Below are positions 37,701-46,182 of a stretch of 64,000 nucleotides of DNA, in pieces. Position 1 is the stretch's first letter. Every line of letters begins with the position of its first letter. Both the position numbers and the translations under genes were made by a program. The notes under the pieces were generated by a model that ran no database searches, was not told the origin of the DNA, and saw only the letters and a list, made by a program, of their open reading frames with translations. Source of the DNA: Thermoplasmata archaeon (lineage in GTDB: Archaea > Thermoplasmatota > Thermoplasmata > Thermoplasmatales > Thermoplasmataceae); contig JAKAAY010000001.1 in the NCBI GenBank assembly GCA_021802055.1, forward strand, positions 1 to 64,000, in the 5' to 3' direction.

Positions 37701-37820
37701 GCAATGGGAGTGCTGTTTGACACCTTGATAAGCTGGCCGTTTTTTGTGCCTGCAGTGATGCTGTACCTGGAAAGGTTCAACTGGTGGCCGTCCAAAATGT
37801 CGAAGAAGCGGATAAACTAG
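34707..37820 (+). CDS. MMPL/RND superfamily membrane transporter
   Basis: A 1037-residue transporter built of two similar halves, each with one leading membrane helix, a large extracellular domain and a five-helix bundle. The membrane helix 4 motifs are LLGLTTDYVVYMMSRFRREL in the first half and LLAVGLDYDIFMITRAREE in the second, with the proton-relay Asp of the MMPL family. Relatives move lipids or hydrophobic compounds out of the membrane. Substrate unknown; archaeal homologues are often annotated as predicted exporters. It is a single gene. Confidence 0.92.
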   Translation: MFENNFLSIGRFAERNRKKIVIFWIALFLLMVPFAGSFFNNVSYDLASGIVPANSQSNIAQNYVNKYFPSTNGSSGNSSLVIVTSGTSIINNTPQLVQLQDSLVKGLQGSNYDYISVESIFTVEKGILRQFSLVLYNETNGTDAALGSINSQIYLLNASLNQTSSIVFGLPLFYLSNFSKEFQITGNFNQSRNSAYNTTIVPASAIPAVGTFQLGSSYVNNFSKIWNTTFNQTDFSASPTGYMNSIVNSTVTGPWMTSLAAASSNVAGIFSLLDTHIYLVNYTKQPVFASNLYSLSVSHISSFIASNATLNSFITKFLFVTPVQFVTTSYSLGKDPTSLSVALQSLTMVVSSIYTLLDRNPLVQPNPNSAIIYTYAESTYLSGQPLGMEIDQELNSSNIWNYPFMPTPYVIHQFVGYDNKTTITVLQFGKPFGIDFVNQAASIADNYTGVIPGSNYYVAGSSAFSSQLGQESLGGLITALGIGIFLSVIIVGVFFRSPVSAFVPLMIFGMVAVIAMGANGLLYTYVFHSEASFITPTLLLILLLGLTTDYVVYMMSRFRRELRNGNGDAVAEATHWSGHAVFTSGITVAMSYLILWIANVPLFSDAGITNALGITVSILAAQTFLVALFAIFRERLFWPSKPAERTHAPFERGMKRVGEAVVHNKGKIIVVFIVATFLATYVYAITPVGMDVFSLLPKSSGIEAISVVNSSFHGDFFERNFMVVKLPSPISSGSGANITYNMSEVSTVTSIENALLQNHGISQVYGPTLPFGYYVPISLAGIPALQRSTYESQIASYIGTNTSYVVIYFQMASLAYSGNATVSDLNIPSELSSVSTPTTYSYYIGGLTQGLSDSNIYVHSTFSLIVPLLAISIFIILLIQLSSVLTPVRLILMVIATVVMSLVFTYAFFYYLQHLPLLVFVPLFTFITLLAVGLDYDIFMITRAREEVMKGKDSREAIKTSISENGGVIITLGTILFVTFFALNFSGIAIIQEIGLGVAMGVLFDTLISWPFFVPAVMLYLERFNWWPSKMSKKRIN

Positions 37821-37896
37821 GGAAGCAATGAGTGCCCTGAGCCATTATCGTGTGGCGAAAGGATAAATAGCTTCCAGAGATTTCCGCTCAGTTTCC

Positions 37897-38124
37897 ATGA
37901 AGACTTACCTTGACGTTACGTTTTCCAGCGAAGGTGCCAAGCCAAGCGAAGTCATAAACAGACTCAGGTCACTGGGATTTAAGCCAATGATAGGGGAGCA
38001 CGACATGGTTTATGAGTGGGGCAAGAATGCCACTGCAGAAGATTCTGTGTGGTTTGCAGACAAAATTCAGGCCACCATGGAAGGGTTCAAGGTAATGTTT
38101 CACATCGAGACTGTCAGTGACTAG
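37897..38124 (+). CDS. Small conserved-looking alpha/beta protein
   Basis: A 75-residue protein with a ferredoxin-like pattern of strands and helices (TYLDVTFS, then SEVINRLRSLGF, MVYEWG, FADKIQATMEGF, KVMFHIETV). A TATA-like GGATAAATAG (about 37860-37869) lies some 28-35 bases before ATG 37897. It converges with, and overlaps by 11 bases, the RNase P protein gene. Function unknown. Confidence 0.6.
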   Translation: MKTYLDVTFSSEGAKPSEVINRLRSLGFKPMIGEHDMVYEWGKNATAEDSVWFADKIQATMEGFKVMFHIETVSD

Positions 38125-38410
38125 GCTTGTAAGGTATCCTGCGTATATCTCCACAGTTTAAACATTTCACTGTAACCAGACCGTTTTTGAGCCTTACCTG
38201 AGAACCATGACTGTAAGGTGTGTTGCAGTTTTTACAGTATCTTCTCTTAAGGTGGGCAGGTATGGTTATGTCCATTCTCTCTGCGATCTTCCTGGATATC
38301 CTTATGTATCTTCTTGACAGGTCCCCAAGCGATGCATCTTGAGCCAGCACAATGAGTGACTCAATCTGACCTAGTGCCCTCTGTTTCAACGCAGGGCTAT
38401 TCCGTTTCAT
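38114..38410 (-). CDS. rnp4: RNase P protein component 4 (Rpp21/Rpr2)
   Basis: A 98-residue protein that aids tRNA 5' processing as part of RNase P. Helices rich in Arg (RRYIRISRKIAERMDI) precede a zinc ribbon with two Cys pairs, YCKNCNTPY and VKCLNCGDIRR. ATG 38410 is chosen as start because MKRNSPALKQRA is the usual beginning and GGAAGAAGG precedes it; the frame extends to 38458. It overlaps the dihydroorotase end by 14 bases and is its operon partner. Confidence 0.88.
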   Translation of the reverse strand: MKRNSPALKQRALGQIESLIVLAQDASLGDLSRRYIRISRKIAERMDITIPAHLKRRYCKNCNTPYSHGSQVRLKNGLVTVKCLNCGDIRRIPYKPSH

Positions 38411-39668
38411 CCTTCTTCCTTTTGTTTGCGAACGGAATGTACTTTCCGAAGTGGTCATCTATCATCTCCCCATTCTCAATCACCTGGTTACCGCCTAAAA
38501 CGACATGCTGCGGAAAAACGGCTTCAAACCCATCAAAAGGAGTGAAAGTGACCTTTGAATGAAGGCGATTCTGGTTTATCCTCCTGACCTGCTTCAGATC
38601 CACCGCATAGAAATCAGCGTCATAACCCGTATCTATCCTTCCCTTGTTGAGCTCAAAGAGCCTGGCAGGGTTCTGGCAGGTCATCCTGACATATACCTCG
38701 ACAGGGAGTATTCCCTTTGACAGTAGCCCCAGCATAATAGGGAGCCTGGTTTCAACGCCTATTATCCCGGACTTCCCATGTTCAAAGTCCTGTTTATCCC
38801 CCTCCGTATGGGGAGCATGATCCGAAGAAATCATGTAAAACCTGCCGTCCAGGAATGACGAGAGCAGACTCTCCTGTGTTGTTCTGTCTCTAAGAGGCGG
38901 GTTAACCTTTCCCCACGGCCCCAGTTCCATTGAGTCGTTTAGAAGAAGGTGGTGAGGCGTAACCTCCTGGACGATGTTACCGAACTGGAAATCGGGCGGT
39001 GTTGAACTCACATGGGCAGCCACGGGTTTATTTATGGCAAGATCCCTGACGGTTTCCAGGGCCTTCCACTCACATCTTTCAGGCCTTGATAAATTGTGTT
39101 CCCTGAGATTCCGTGGCTCAGAGGCAGATGACCTCAGGCATTCCTCGTCCTCGGCGTGAAATACAACAGGCTTTGAAAACTCATTGAGAAAGATTCTGTC
39201 CTTATGGCCCAGATCCTTTACCCCCACTGTGTTTGTGCTGCCTCCCAGAAAAATCTTCAGGGATGAGGATTCCTCATGTATCAGCGGGCCGTTGCCTGGC
39301 ATATAAAGCGAATAAAGGCCGAAGTCTGCATATGACTTGCCCCTCACTATGCTCAATTTTCTCTCATATGCCTCATAGTCCCTTATTGGAACCAGGTTGT
39401 TTGGCATGTCAAAAACAGTTGTAGTTCCGCCATAAATGGCTGAAGCAGTACCGGTGGAGAAATCCTCCTTTTCTGTCTCGCCTGGATCACGGAAATGGAC
39501 GTGGCTGTCTATTCCGCCCGGAAATACCGCTCCTGACAGCTCAACGGTACGCTCCCCTGTGAAGCTTCTGGCAATCCTTGCAATCTTCCCATCCCTTATA
39601 CCCAGGGATAATCTTTCATACTTCCCGTCACGGTAAAAGTTTCCGGTGTATACAGTGTCGTACTGCAC
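38397..39668 (-). CDS. pyrC: Dihydroorotase
   Basis: A 423-residue amidohydrolase of pyrimidine synthesis that interconverts carbamoyl-aspartate and dihydroorotate. The metal motif HVHFRDPG has H56 and H58; VVFHAEDEE and HVSSTPPDF carry further ligands, and SSDHAPHTEGDK contains the catalytic Asp region. The start is GTG 39668, three bases after the QueE stop. The operon order is queE, pyrC, rnp4. Confidence 0.93.
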   Translation of the reverse strand: MQYDTVYTGNFYRDGKYERLSLGIRDGKIARIARSFTGERTVELSGAVFPGGIDSHVHFRDPGETEKEDFSTGTASAIYGGTTTVFDMPNNLVPIRDYEAYERKLSIVRGKSYADFGLYSLYMPGNGPLIHEESSSLKIFLGGSTNTVGVKDLGHKDRIFLNEFSKPVVFHAEDEECLRSSASEPRNLREHNLSRPERCEWKALETVRDLAINKPVAAHVSSTPPDFQFGNIVQEVTPHHLLLNDSMELGPWGKVNPPLRDRTTQESLLSSFLDGRFYMISSDHAPHTEGDKQDFEHGKSGIIGVETRLPIMLGLLSKGILPVEVYVRMTCQNPARLFELNKGRIDTGYDADFYAVDLKQVRRINQNRLHSKVTFTPFDGFEAVFPQHVVLGGNQVIENGEMIDDHFGKYIPFANKRKKDETE

Positions 39669-39671
39669 CCT

Positions 39672-40307
39672 TCAGACCCCCCTGATTTCTCCCCATATCT
39701 GCTTGTGAAGCTGAGTCATTACACGTGCCTGTACCCTGTCATGGATCACGCTCTCCACAAGCCATTTGGGGTCAGTACCCCAGCATGGCTGAAACACTGC
39801 GGGAATACCTGCGGGAACTAACTTAAGAAATTTTCTGGAAAAATCGTAGTCTGACTGATCCGATATTACGAACTTCAGGTAGTCACCATGCCTGAGAAAC
39901 TTCAGGTTGTCGATTATGAATGAGCCGCTTTCTCCTGATGATGGCGTCTTCACGTCCATGTCAAAATTTACAAGGTCTGAGAATGTAAATTTCTCTATAT
40001 TTACGGCCCCGCTGGTCTCGACTAATACTCTTCTCCCTGCTTCTGTAACAGCCTTCAGGAAGTCGGCAGCATCTCTCTGAATCAGTGGTTCTCCGCCAGT
40101 GAAGCATATCCAATTTTCCCAGCTTTCAGTTGCCTGTGCTGCCACTTCTTCCGTACTGAGTTCTTCTCCCCCTGTGAAAGTGTATTTTGAATCACACCAC
40201 GTGCACCTCAGGTTACATCTATTGGTCCTGACGAACAGCATTGGAATTCCTGTGTATAGTCCCTCGCCCTGTATGCTGTGGAATATCTCTGTTATTCTCA
40301 CTGCCAA
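39672..40307 (-). CDS. queE: 7-carboxy-7-deazaguanine synthase (radical SAM)
   Basis: A 211-residue radical-SAM enzyme that forms CDG from 6-carboxytetrahydropterin, leading to preQ0 and archaeosine in tRNA. The cluster motif is CNLRCTWC (C31, C35, C38), with the opening EIFHSIQGEGLYTG and FTGGEPLIQ typical of QueE. The start is TTG 40307, or GTG 40301 two codons later. No other deazaguanine gene is in the window. Confidence 0.92.
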   Translation of the reverse strand: MAVRITEIFHSIQGEGLYTGIPMLFVRTNRCNLRCTWCDSKYTFTGGEELSTEEVAAQATESWENWICFTGGEPLIQRDAADFLKAVTEAGRRVLVETSGAVNIEKFTFSDLVNFDMDVKTPSSGESGSFIIDNLKFLRHGDYLKFVISDQSDYDFSRKFLKLVPAGIPAVFQPCWGTDPKWLVESVIHDRVQARVMTQLHKQIWGEIRGV

Positions 40308-40440
40308 CTCATTGTCCTTGCCATTATTACACTTTTGGCTCAGTGAAGAGCGTGGTTCGGAAGGCTAAATCAGAGCCGTTCTATGAACCGTCATGTCTGC
40401 CCAGAAAAAAAGATTATAACTCGCTTACACTATCGAAGCT

Positions 40441-41517
40441 ATGGAATACCAGCATATTTTTGACTTTGCAAGAGAGGCTGAAACCATTCTCATTCTAAAT
40501 GATGGTGAGGGTTCAATCGACAAGACGTTCTTTTACCTTACGGAGGCTTCCAGCGGTATTTTTGAGGGATCTGCTCTTATAGTGGAGCCAAAGACCCTAA
40601 AGATAGTGACGGGAAAGCTTGAGGAAGAATCTGCCAGAAACACGGGTCACGAAGTCATTACATTCAACACGATGTCTGAATTTCATGATATCATAAGGGA
40701 GCAACTCAAGAATGTTGAAACGGTTGGTCTCAACTATTCCTCACTCACTCTGAAGATGTACATGGATCTCCTGAAAATGGTTCCTGAAAAGAGGTTTGTG
40801 GACGTGTCAGGCTCAATTTCAGAATCCAGGAAGTTCAAGGCTCCTGAGGAACTGAAAAAGATTAAGGAAGCTGCTAGAATTGCTGGGGCAGCCTTTGAGA
40901 ATGTCCTTGAAAAGATACACGAGGGAATGACCGAGAAAGAACTATCTGCCGAGATCGGGTACCAGATGATGAGAGAGGGTGCCATTGAGCCGTCCTTCAG
41001 TACCATAGTGGCATTTGGCGCAAACAGCTCGATGCCACATTATTCACCCGGTGACAAAAAGCTCAGGAAGGGGGAATTTGTCCTGATGGATTTTGGTGCA
41101 CTCTATGACAGGTACTGCTCGGATATGACCAGGACCGTTGTCTTTGGAAAGGCTACTGAAGAACAGAAGGAGATGTACACGACCGTAATGGAAGCGCAGT
41201 CTAGGAGCATGAATGCCATAAGGGAAAACGCAAACGGAAAGGACGTGGACAAGGTAGCGAGAGATATCATCAATGCGTCAAAATACAAAGGCAGGTTCAT
41301 TCATTCCCTGGGACATGGGTTGGGAATGGACGTGCACGATCATCCTGCCCTCTCCCCCAGTTATGATTTTCCCCTTAAGGCTACGATGGTGGTGACCGTT
41401 GAGCCTGGCGTGTACGTTCCCAAGGTGGGCGGGGTAAGAATCGAGGATGATGTCATTGTCACTAAGGATGGCTTCCAGCAGATTACAAAACCGCAAAACG
41501 GTCTGGTTGAGCTTTAG
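40441..41517 (+). CDS. pepQ: Xaa-Pro dipeptidase, M24 family
   Basis: A 358-residue pita-bread metallopeptidase that cleaves Xaa-Pro dipeptides. The five metal ligands are visible: Asp in LMDFGALYD and CSDMTRT, His in HSLGHGLG, Glu in TVEPGVYV and in RIEDDVIV. A TATA-like GATTATAACT at about 40411-40420 lies 21-30 bases before ATG 40441, so the transcript is probably leaderless. The primase gene follows nine bases later. Confidence 0.93.
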   Translation: MEYQHIFDFAREAETILILNDGEGSIDKTFFYLTEASSGIFEGSALIVEPKTLKIVTGKLEEESARNTGHEVITFNTMSEFHDIIREQLKNVETVGLNYSSLTLKMYMDLLKMVPEKRFVDVSGSISESRKFKAPEELKKIKEAARIAGAAFENVLEKIHEGMTEKELSAEIGYQMMREGAIEPSFSTIVAFGANSSMPHYSPGDKKLRKGEFVLMDFGALYDRYCSDMTRTVVFGKATEEQKEMYTTVMEAQSRSMNAIRENANGKDVDKVARDIINASKYKGRFIHSLGHGLGMDVHDHPALSPSYDFPLKATMVVTVEPGVYVPKVGGVRIEDDVIVTKDGFQQITKPQNGLVEL

Positions 41518-41526
41518 AAAGTAAAG

Positions 41527-42549
41527 ATGCCCATAATTCTGAACAATACCAGGTACAGTGAACCCGATTGGGCGAACTCCGTGCTTACGGGATACTCTGA
41601 GGATCTGTATAAGACCCATAAATATGCCACTGACCTCATCAGCGATGTCTCTGAGGGCTCGAGACTGGATGTAAAGGAAGAGCATGTTGAGGAGGCATTC
41701 TTCTTTTGCCTGTGGATACTTAAATGCATTGATGAGAGCACTCTCTCCTCAAGATTCATAAATGAGATGCGAGACTACGTTGTCAGGGAGGCGGAATCAA
41801 ATAAGGATCCGGATGTCCTCGAATCCATCGCCCAGGGAACTGGCCTGGATGCCACAAGACTGGATGAAACATTCTCGGTTCACTTTGTGGATTTCATAAG
41901 ATACAGCAAGAAGCTCACAGGAAATGCATACAGACTGGTGTTTCAACCCCTCTCAGGAGGCAAGGTGGAGGTAGAGCCCAGGATACTGGTGAATCTTTAC
42001 AGGGAAAAATTTGTAGAATCCTCCTTCAAATTCCTGGCATCGATTAAGAAAACCGAAGCACTGGCAGCACTTTCCCCGATGGAGGAGTTTATCTCTAGCG
42101 TGAAACAGGAATACCTGTCCCGCAGAAAGAAGGAGAAAGTAGATCTGGGAAATGTGGACTCTTCAAAGTTCCCACCGTGTATAAACGAGTACCTGAAGTT
42201 GATGCGCGAGGGTGTAAACCTGCCGCAGATGGCAAGATTTACGCTCGTTAGTTTCCTGCATAAGGTAGGTATGAACTCTTCAGACATAATTGCACTTTTC
42301 CGTTCTGCTCCTGATTTCAATGAGAAGATTACCACTTATCAGGTCAACCATATCACGGGAGAGATCTCCGGCACGGTGTATTCTCCCCCCAAGTGTTCTG
42401 TACTACTTTCAAACCATATCTGCTTCAAGGGAGAAGACCCTCTATGCAATCAGGAATGGCTCAAACATCCCTTGCGCTATTACCAGATCAAGAAGATGAG
42501 GGACATGGGGAAGCCCCAGACGCAGAAAACGGAAAAAAAAGTAAATTGA
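41527..42549 (+). CDS. priL: DNA primase large subunit
   Basis: A 340-residue protein that pairs with the catalytic small subunit (not in this window) to make RNA/DNA primers. The C-terminal iron-sulfur domain has the four expected Cys: C218 in FPPCINEYL, C290 in PPKCSVLL, C299 in HICFKG and C307 in PLCNQEWL, followed by HPLRYY. These bind a 4Fe-4S cluster in the family. It is co-transcribed with pepQ. Confidence 0.94.
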   Translation: MPIILNNTRYSEPDWANSVLTGYSEDLYKTHKYATDLISDVSEGSRLDVKEEHVEEAFFFCLWILKCIDESTLSSRFINEMRDYVVREAESNKDPDVLESIAQGTGLDATRLDETFSVHFVDFIRYSKKLTGNAYRLVFQPLSGGKVEVEPRILVNLYREKFVESSFKFLASIKKTEALAALSPMEEFISSVKQEYLSRRKKEKVDLGNVDSSKFPPCINEYLKLMREGVNLPQMARFTLVSFLHKVGMNSSDIIALFRSAPDFNEKITTYQVNHITGEISGTVYSPPKCSVLLSNHICFKGEDPLCNQEWLKHPLRYYQIKKMRDMGKPQTQKTEKKVN

Positions 42550-42553
42550 AGGT

Positions 42554-42814
42554 TCAGTATTTTTCAAGTCTTCGTTCAATCATCTTGAGCACCGTGCTCT
42601 TTCGCACCTCAGACTCAAGATCGTAAATGAAGCCTCTGCTCCATGGAAGCCGGGGATACGCACCCTCCCTTCTTTCATACTTGATGTTCATAGATTTGAG
42701 GATCTCTGTAAGTCTTTCTTCTGAAAATTTGAGCGCGGTCGCCCTGGGAATTCTTCTACCCAGGCGCCTTGTTATCCTTGGATTAAAATAATCGGAGTAA
42801 AGAGTAATCTTCAT
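42554..42814 (-). CDS. srp19: Signal recognition particle 19 kDa protein
   Basis: An 86-residue protein that binds SRP RNA and allows SRP54 to dock. The opening LYSDYFNPRITRRLGRRIPR and the later YPRLPWSRGFIYD are family marks. Its ATG overlaps the S8e stop (ATGA, 42814-42811), so the two are translationally coupled. Confidence 0.92.
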   Translation of the reverse strand: MKITLYSDYFNPRITRRLGRRIPRATALKFSEERLTEILKSMNIKYERREGAYPRLPWSRGFIYDLESEVRKSTVLKMIERRLEKY

Positions 42815-43188
42815 ACAAGAACGGCGTTGATAACCCCGTCTTGTCCAGGTCTTGAAGTAACCCTTGCATTTCCGGCTTCGGTACTGATTATTGTCCCCTT
42901 GTTTACTATATTTCGCTGGACATAGTGGGGGTTAGCTGGATTTTCCTTGACCGTGATAATCTTGGTTCTGATCATCTTCTTTTCCTTGGGATCATACACG
43001 TTCGCAATGTTAGACTCCATCAGAACAACCTTAGTGTTACTTCCAAAGCCTCTCTGGACTTTTCTCCTGATCTCGCCTACTCTAGTGAGGGTTGGTTCCC
43101 TACCCAGTTCATATCTCTTCTTGATTCTGGACTGCCTTCTCTTTCCCCCGGTATATTTCCTAGAGGCTTTGCCCATGAACGTTGTCAT
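42811..43188 (-). CDS. rps8e: Ribosomal protein eS8
   Basis: A 125-residue archaeal/eukaryotic small-subunit protein. The opening GKASRKYTGGKRRQSRIKK and the ending ARVTSRPGQDGVINAVLV are diagnostic. A TATA box TTTTATATAG centred near 43215 is about 27 bases from ATG 43188, which supports this start over the internal ATG four codons later. Confidence 0.96.
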   Translation of the reverse strand: MTTFMGKASRKYTGGKRRQSRIKKRYELGREPTLTRVGEIRRKVQRGFGSNTKVVLMESNIANVYDPKEKKMIRTKIITVKENPANPHYVQRNIVNKGTIISTEAGNARVTSRPGQDGVINAVLV

Positions 43189-43293
43189 TCCTGTCTCGTA
43201 TCATTAAGTGCTATATAAAAAAAATCGTGCAGAAGGAGGCTAAGGCATACCTGTCCTGGTTAAATGTCACGCCCCCTTCAGAAAGGCTGTGAA

Positions 43294-43854
43294 TCAACCT
43301 AATGATTCGAGTTTCTCCTTGATGTAATAACGGCGTTCCGGTTCCACCAGAATTGCAAGAGTCTCGCTGGCTGGTAACTTGCCGAGACTGTTTATGATAG
43401 CGTTATTTGGGCCTATCCACGATACTTTCTCATACTCATAAATGAGATCGGAGATGAGGGCGTGTTTAGCCTTGAATATGGAATCAGTAAGATCGGAATT
43501 AACCCGTTCCGGGTAATCCCAGAGTTCTTCCAGATAACGGTTTATGGAATCCTCGATCACCTCCACAAGTTTTACTTTTACACTTAGATCGGCAGAATTC
43601 ATGGCCCTCTCAAGAAAATTAAGCTTTTCTCTGTTGTAGCCAGAGAGGTCGACCGTTAGGTGGACTATTCCGATACCGTCCATGGATTCGCCGCTGAATT
43701 CCCTGAAGATATTTTCTTCGGACGATTTCTGCTCCAATGTGTTGACCAAGATGATTTTCTCTACGCCCAGAAGCTTAAGGTACCTCTTAAGACGCTCCGC
43801 ATAGACCTTCTCTCCCTTGGGATCACGCTTCAGCGCTGCACCTATTACCCTCAT
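43294..43854 (-). CDS. Conserved-looking cytoplasmic protein, unknown
   Basis: A 186-residue soluble protein with alternating strands and helices (VEKIILVNTL, GIVHLTVDL, KVKLVEVIEDSI) and no known motif. It follows the 43877-44206 gene by 22 bases on the same strand and they are likely one unit. Function is not recognised. Confidence 0.6.
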   Translation of the reverse strand: MRVIGAALKRDPKGEKVYAERLKRYLKLLGVEKIILVNTLEQKSSEENIFREFSGESMDGIGIVHLTVDLSGYNREKLNFLERAMNSADLSVKVKLVEVIEDSINRYLEELWDYPERVNSDLTDSIFKAKHALISDLIYEYEKVSWIGPNNAIINSLGKLPASETLAILVEPERRYYIKEKLESLG

Positions 43855-43876
43855 TCAAACCATCGTATGATAGGAA

Positions 43877-44206
43877 TCACCTGTACTTGCTATAATCATA
43901 GACCAGGTCCAAAAGTTTCCTTTCCATTGAATTGTCGATTATGCCTTCGGAGTGTTTCTTAACTATGTAATCCTTGGCTTCCTTCACTCCCTTCTTTGAA
44001 GCTATGGCATAGACGCTGCCCTTTATCTGTCCCCTGATGCTGTCAGGCAGAGATTCAAGTGTCCGGGATAGGATGAAACTAAACTCATCAATTCTACCCA
44101 TGTCCAACTTCTTAATCTTGGCCTCTGGTTTCTTCCTGTCATTGTTCTGCATTCCAGGACGGTATGGCTTATAGGGACCGCGTTTTCTGTATTTTCCACT
44201 GTTCAT
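43877..44206 (-). CDS. Small basic protein, unknown
   Basis: A 109-residue protein. The first 30 residues are basic and probably disordered (KYRKRGPYKPYRPG), followed by a helical domain. A TATA-like ATATATAAATAG lies about 31 bases before ATG 44206. The basic tail suggests RNA or DNA binding, but the family is not recognised. Confidence 0.6.
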   Translation of the reverse strand: MNSGKYRKRGPYKPYRPGMQNNDRKKPEAKIKKLDMGRIDEFSFILSRTLESLPDSIRGQIKGSVYAIASKKGVKEAKDYIVKKHSEGIIDNSMERKLLDLVYDYSKYR

Positions 44207-44458
44207 ATCTTTAGCAGAGTAGTGGTTGATACTATTTATATATTCTACAAACGAATAATTGCCTGTATCAGTCAGAAATCAATGGAAATAAATTATTTGA
44301 AATACGCCGTGATTCTGTTGGGATCTAGCCTAGAATCTTGGATTCATGTTGCCACTCCTTACAGCCGTGCGGTTCATCAGCAGCTGATGCTGGAAAGACC
44401 CACTGGTTTGTATGAAAAACATATGCGCGGTTTATTTGCCATCTCTTGATCCGCCTTT

Positions 44459-44752
44459 ATGAAAGCAAATGAACTGAAGGAAATTGTTGAGAAATATCTG
44501 GGCATTCAGGAGGAGGCTATGGACAAAATTAAAATTTCAGTGCCAGACAACTCATTCCTGGAAACGGCAGCTAAGGATTACCTATCGATGATACGGAATT
44601 ATTTCTCAGATTCAAAGCACTTCTATGAGAAAGGAGACTACGCAAGGGCCCTTGCCTCAATAAATTATGCTTACGGATGGCTTGATTCTGCAGTCCGATT
44701 TGGACTGTTAAATGGAGATTCAGATAACAGGCTGTTCACGCTTTATAAATGA
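44459..44752 (+). CDS. DUF357 family protein
   Basis: A 97-residue all-helical archaeal protein of unknown function. The segment YFSDSKHFYEKGDYARALAS followed by INYAYGWLDSAVRFGLL is the signature I associate with DUF357. It stands before the ribosomal operon, on the same strand, with a 200-base gap. Confidence 0.85.
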   Translation: MKANELKEIVEKYLGIQEEAMDKIKISVPDNSFLETAAKDYLSMIRNYFSDSKHFYEKGDYARALASINYAYGWLDSAVRFGLLNGDSDNRLFTLYK

Positions 44753-44871
44753 GGCATGCGTATTCTCGGACGGTTCGTTAATCATGCAGGCTAGTTTTGG
44801 TCATTATTTAGTTGAATCACACACATTGTCGGGAAACGCTTAAAAAAGTGGCTCCGCTGTACAATTACATA

Positions 44872-44885
44872 GCTCGCCAGCGAGC
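44872..44885 (+). repeat. Inverted repeat upstream of the S13 operon
   Basis: GCTCGC-CA-GCGAGC, a perfect 6-bp GC-rich inverted repeat with a two-base loop, 69 bases before ATG 44955. A TATA-like TTAAAAAA (44840-44847) lies upstream and another (ATATATCTTTTA, about 44887-44898) downstream. It may be a DNA operator near the promoter or a leader element for feedback by a ribosomal protein. Confidence 0.5.
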
Positions 44886-44954
44886 GATATATCTTTTAAC
44901 CTGAAGGGTATTCCCTCTACTACTCGTTGAAAAAGCTAGGTGGGATTAAGTTTA

Positions 44955-45548
44955 ATGGCAAAGGAAGAAGAGAACAAGGCTGAGACGGAAGTCAAAAAGC
45001 CAGTTAAAAAGACTAAGGTTGCAAAGACAACGGATGAGCCGAAGAAGGCGGAGCCTAAGGAAAAACCCAAACCAAAGGAGAAGGCTGACTTCCTTTACAT
45101 AGTGAGGATAGGGAGCAAAGATCTTAGTGGTGAGAGACCCGTTATCCTTGCTCTTGCTGATCTGAAAGGCATCGGAATAAGGCTTGCTCAGATCATAGTG
45201 AGGAAACTCAAGCTTGACGGGAAGGCACGGCTTGGTGACCTCGGCGAGGAGACCATAGAAAAAATAAGAAACTTTGTTGAGAGCAAGGAATATGAGGGGA
45301 TTCCAGACTGGACTGTCAACCATAGAGATGATGTCACGACAGGGGCAGATCTGAATCTGGTATCAAACGATCTTGAGATTCAGCTTCAGGATGATCTCAA
45401 TCTCATGAAGAAGGCTCGCTCCTACAAAGGAATAAGACATGAGACTGGACACAAGGTAAGGGGACAGAGAACTCGATCCAATGGACGAAAAGGGCTTGCC
45501 ATTGGAGTGATAAAGAAAAAGGAAGGACCCGGCCAGAAGCCGTCGTGA
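44955..45548 (+). CDS. rps13: Ribosomal protein uS13 with Lys-rich N-terminal extension
   Basis: A 197-residue protein. Residues 1 to about 45 are a Lys/Glu/Pro-rich, probably disordered extension; the S13 core follows (FLYIVRIGSKDL, LKGIGIRLAQIIV, then ARSYKGIRHETGHKVRGQRT). ATG 44955 is preferred over GTG 44940 because GGTGGG lies about 11 bases upstream. It is the first gene of the S13-S4-S11-RpoD operon. Confidence 0.95.
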   Translation: MAKEEENKAETEVKKPVKKTKVAKTTDEPKKAEPKEKPKPKEKADFLYIVRIGSKDLSGERPVILALADLKGIGIRLAQIIVRKLKLDGKARLGDLGEETIEKIRNFVESKEYEGIPDWTVNHRDDVTTGADLNLVSNDLEIQLQDDLNLMKKARSYKGIRHETGHKVRGQRTRSNGRKGLAIGVIKKKEGPGQKPS

Positions 45549-45558
45549 GGGATAGAAA

Positions 45559-46182
45559 ATGGGAGATCCTAAATTTCAGAGAAAAACGTATTCAACACCA
45601 AGACACCCATGGGAAAAGACAAGAATTGACGAGGAGAGAATTATTCTCTCAAAGTATGGTCTAAAGAATAAGAGAGAGTTGTGGAAAGCGCAGTCTTTGC
45701 TTGACTCTTACAGGACTCAGGCAAGATTTCTGCAGGCACAGCTAAGGACTGGAAATCAGGTGTCAGTAGCTCAGTTTCAGATGATGATCAGAAAGCTCAA
45801 CAGATATAAAATTCTGGGAGAAAACGCCACTCTGGATGATGTTCTGTCACTCTCGCTTGAAAGCATCCTTGAAAGGAGGTTTCAGAACCTGGTATATCGC
45901 AAACATCTGGCCTCAACCCAGAAACAGGCAAGACAACTCATAACACATGGCCACATCCTTCTCAATGGAAGAAGGGTGAGTATCCCCGGACTCATGGTGG
46001 AGGCGACCGTGGAGGATTCCATATCCTATGATCCCAGATCTGTCCTCGTGGATGAGGATCATCCTCTTAGGAGAGTCATCGCCGGCGAAACTGGACCCTC
46101 GGAGGAAGAGGCTTCAGCAGAGCCGGAGGGCGAAGTAGAGGAGAAAGAGGAAGCAAAGGGGGCTGAGTCTAAAGATGAATAA
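45559..46182 (+). CDS. rps4: Ribosomal protein uS4
   Basis: A 207-residue protein with the S4-type RNA-binding domain ([20 protein letters not shown]) and the archaeal opening [17 protein letters not shown]. The C-terminal 35 residues are an acidic Glu/Ala-rich tail. It starts 10 bases after S13 and overlaps S11 by 8 bases. Confidence 0.96.
   Translation: MGDPKFQRKTYSTPRHPWEKTRIDEERIILSKYGLKNKRELWKAQSLLDSYRTQARFLQAQLRTGNQVSVAQFQMMIRKLNRYKILGENATLDDVLSLSLESILERRFQNLVYRKHLASTQKQARQLITHGHILLNGRRVSIPGLMVEATVEDSISYDPRSVLVDEDHPLRRVIAGETGPSEEEASAEPEGEVEEKEEAKGAESKDE

Noticed and set aside
44222-44449. 75-codon frame before the DUF357 gene
   Set aside because: It covers the promoter of the minus-strand gene at 44206 and has no family resemblance.
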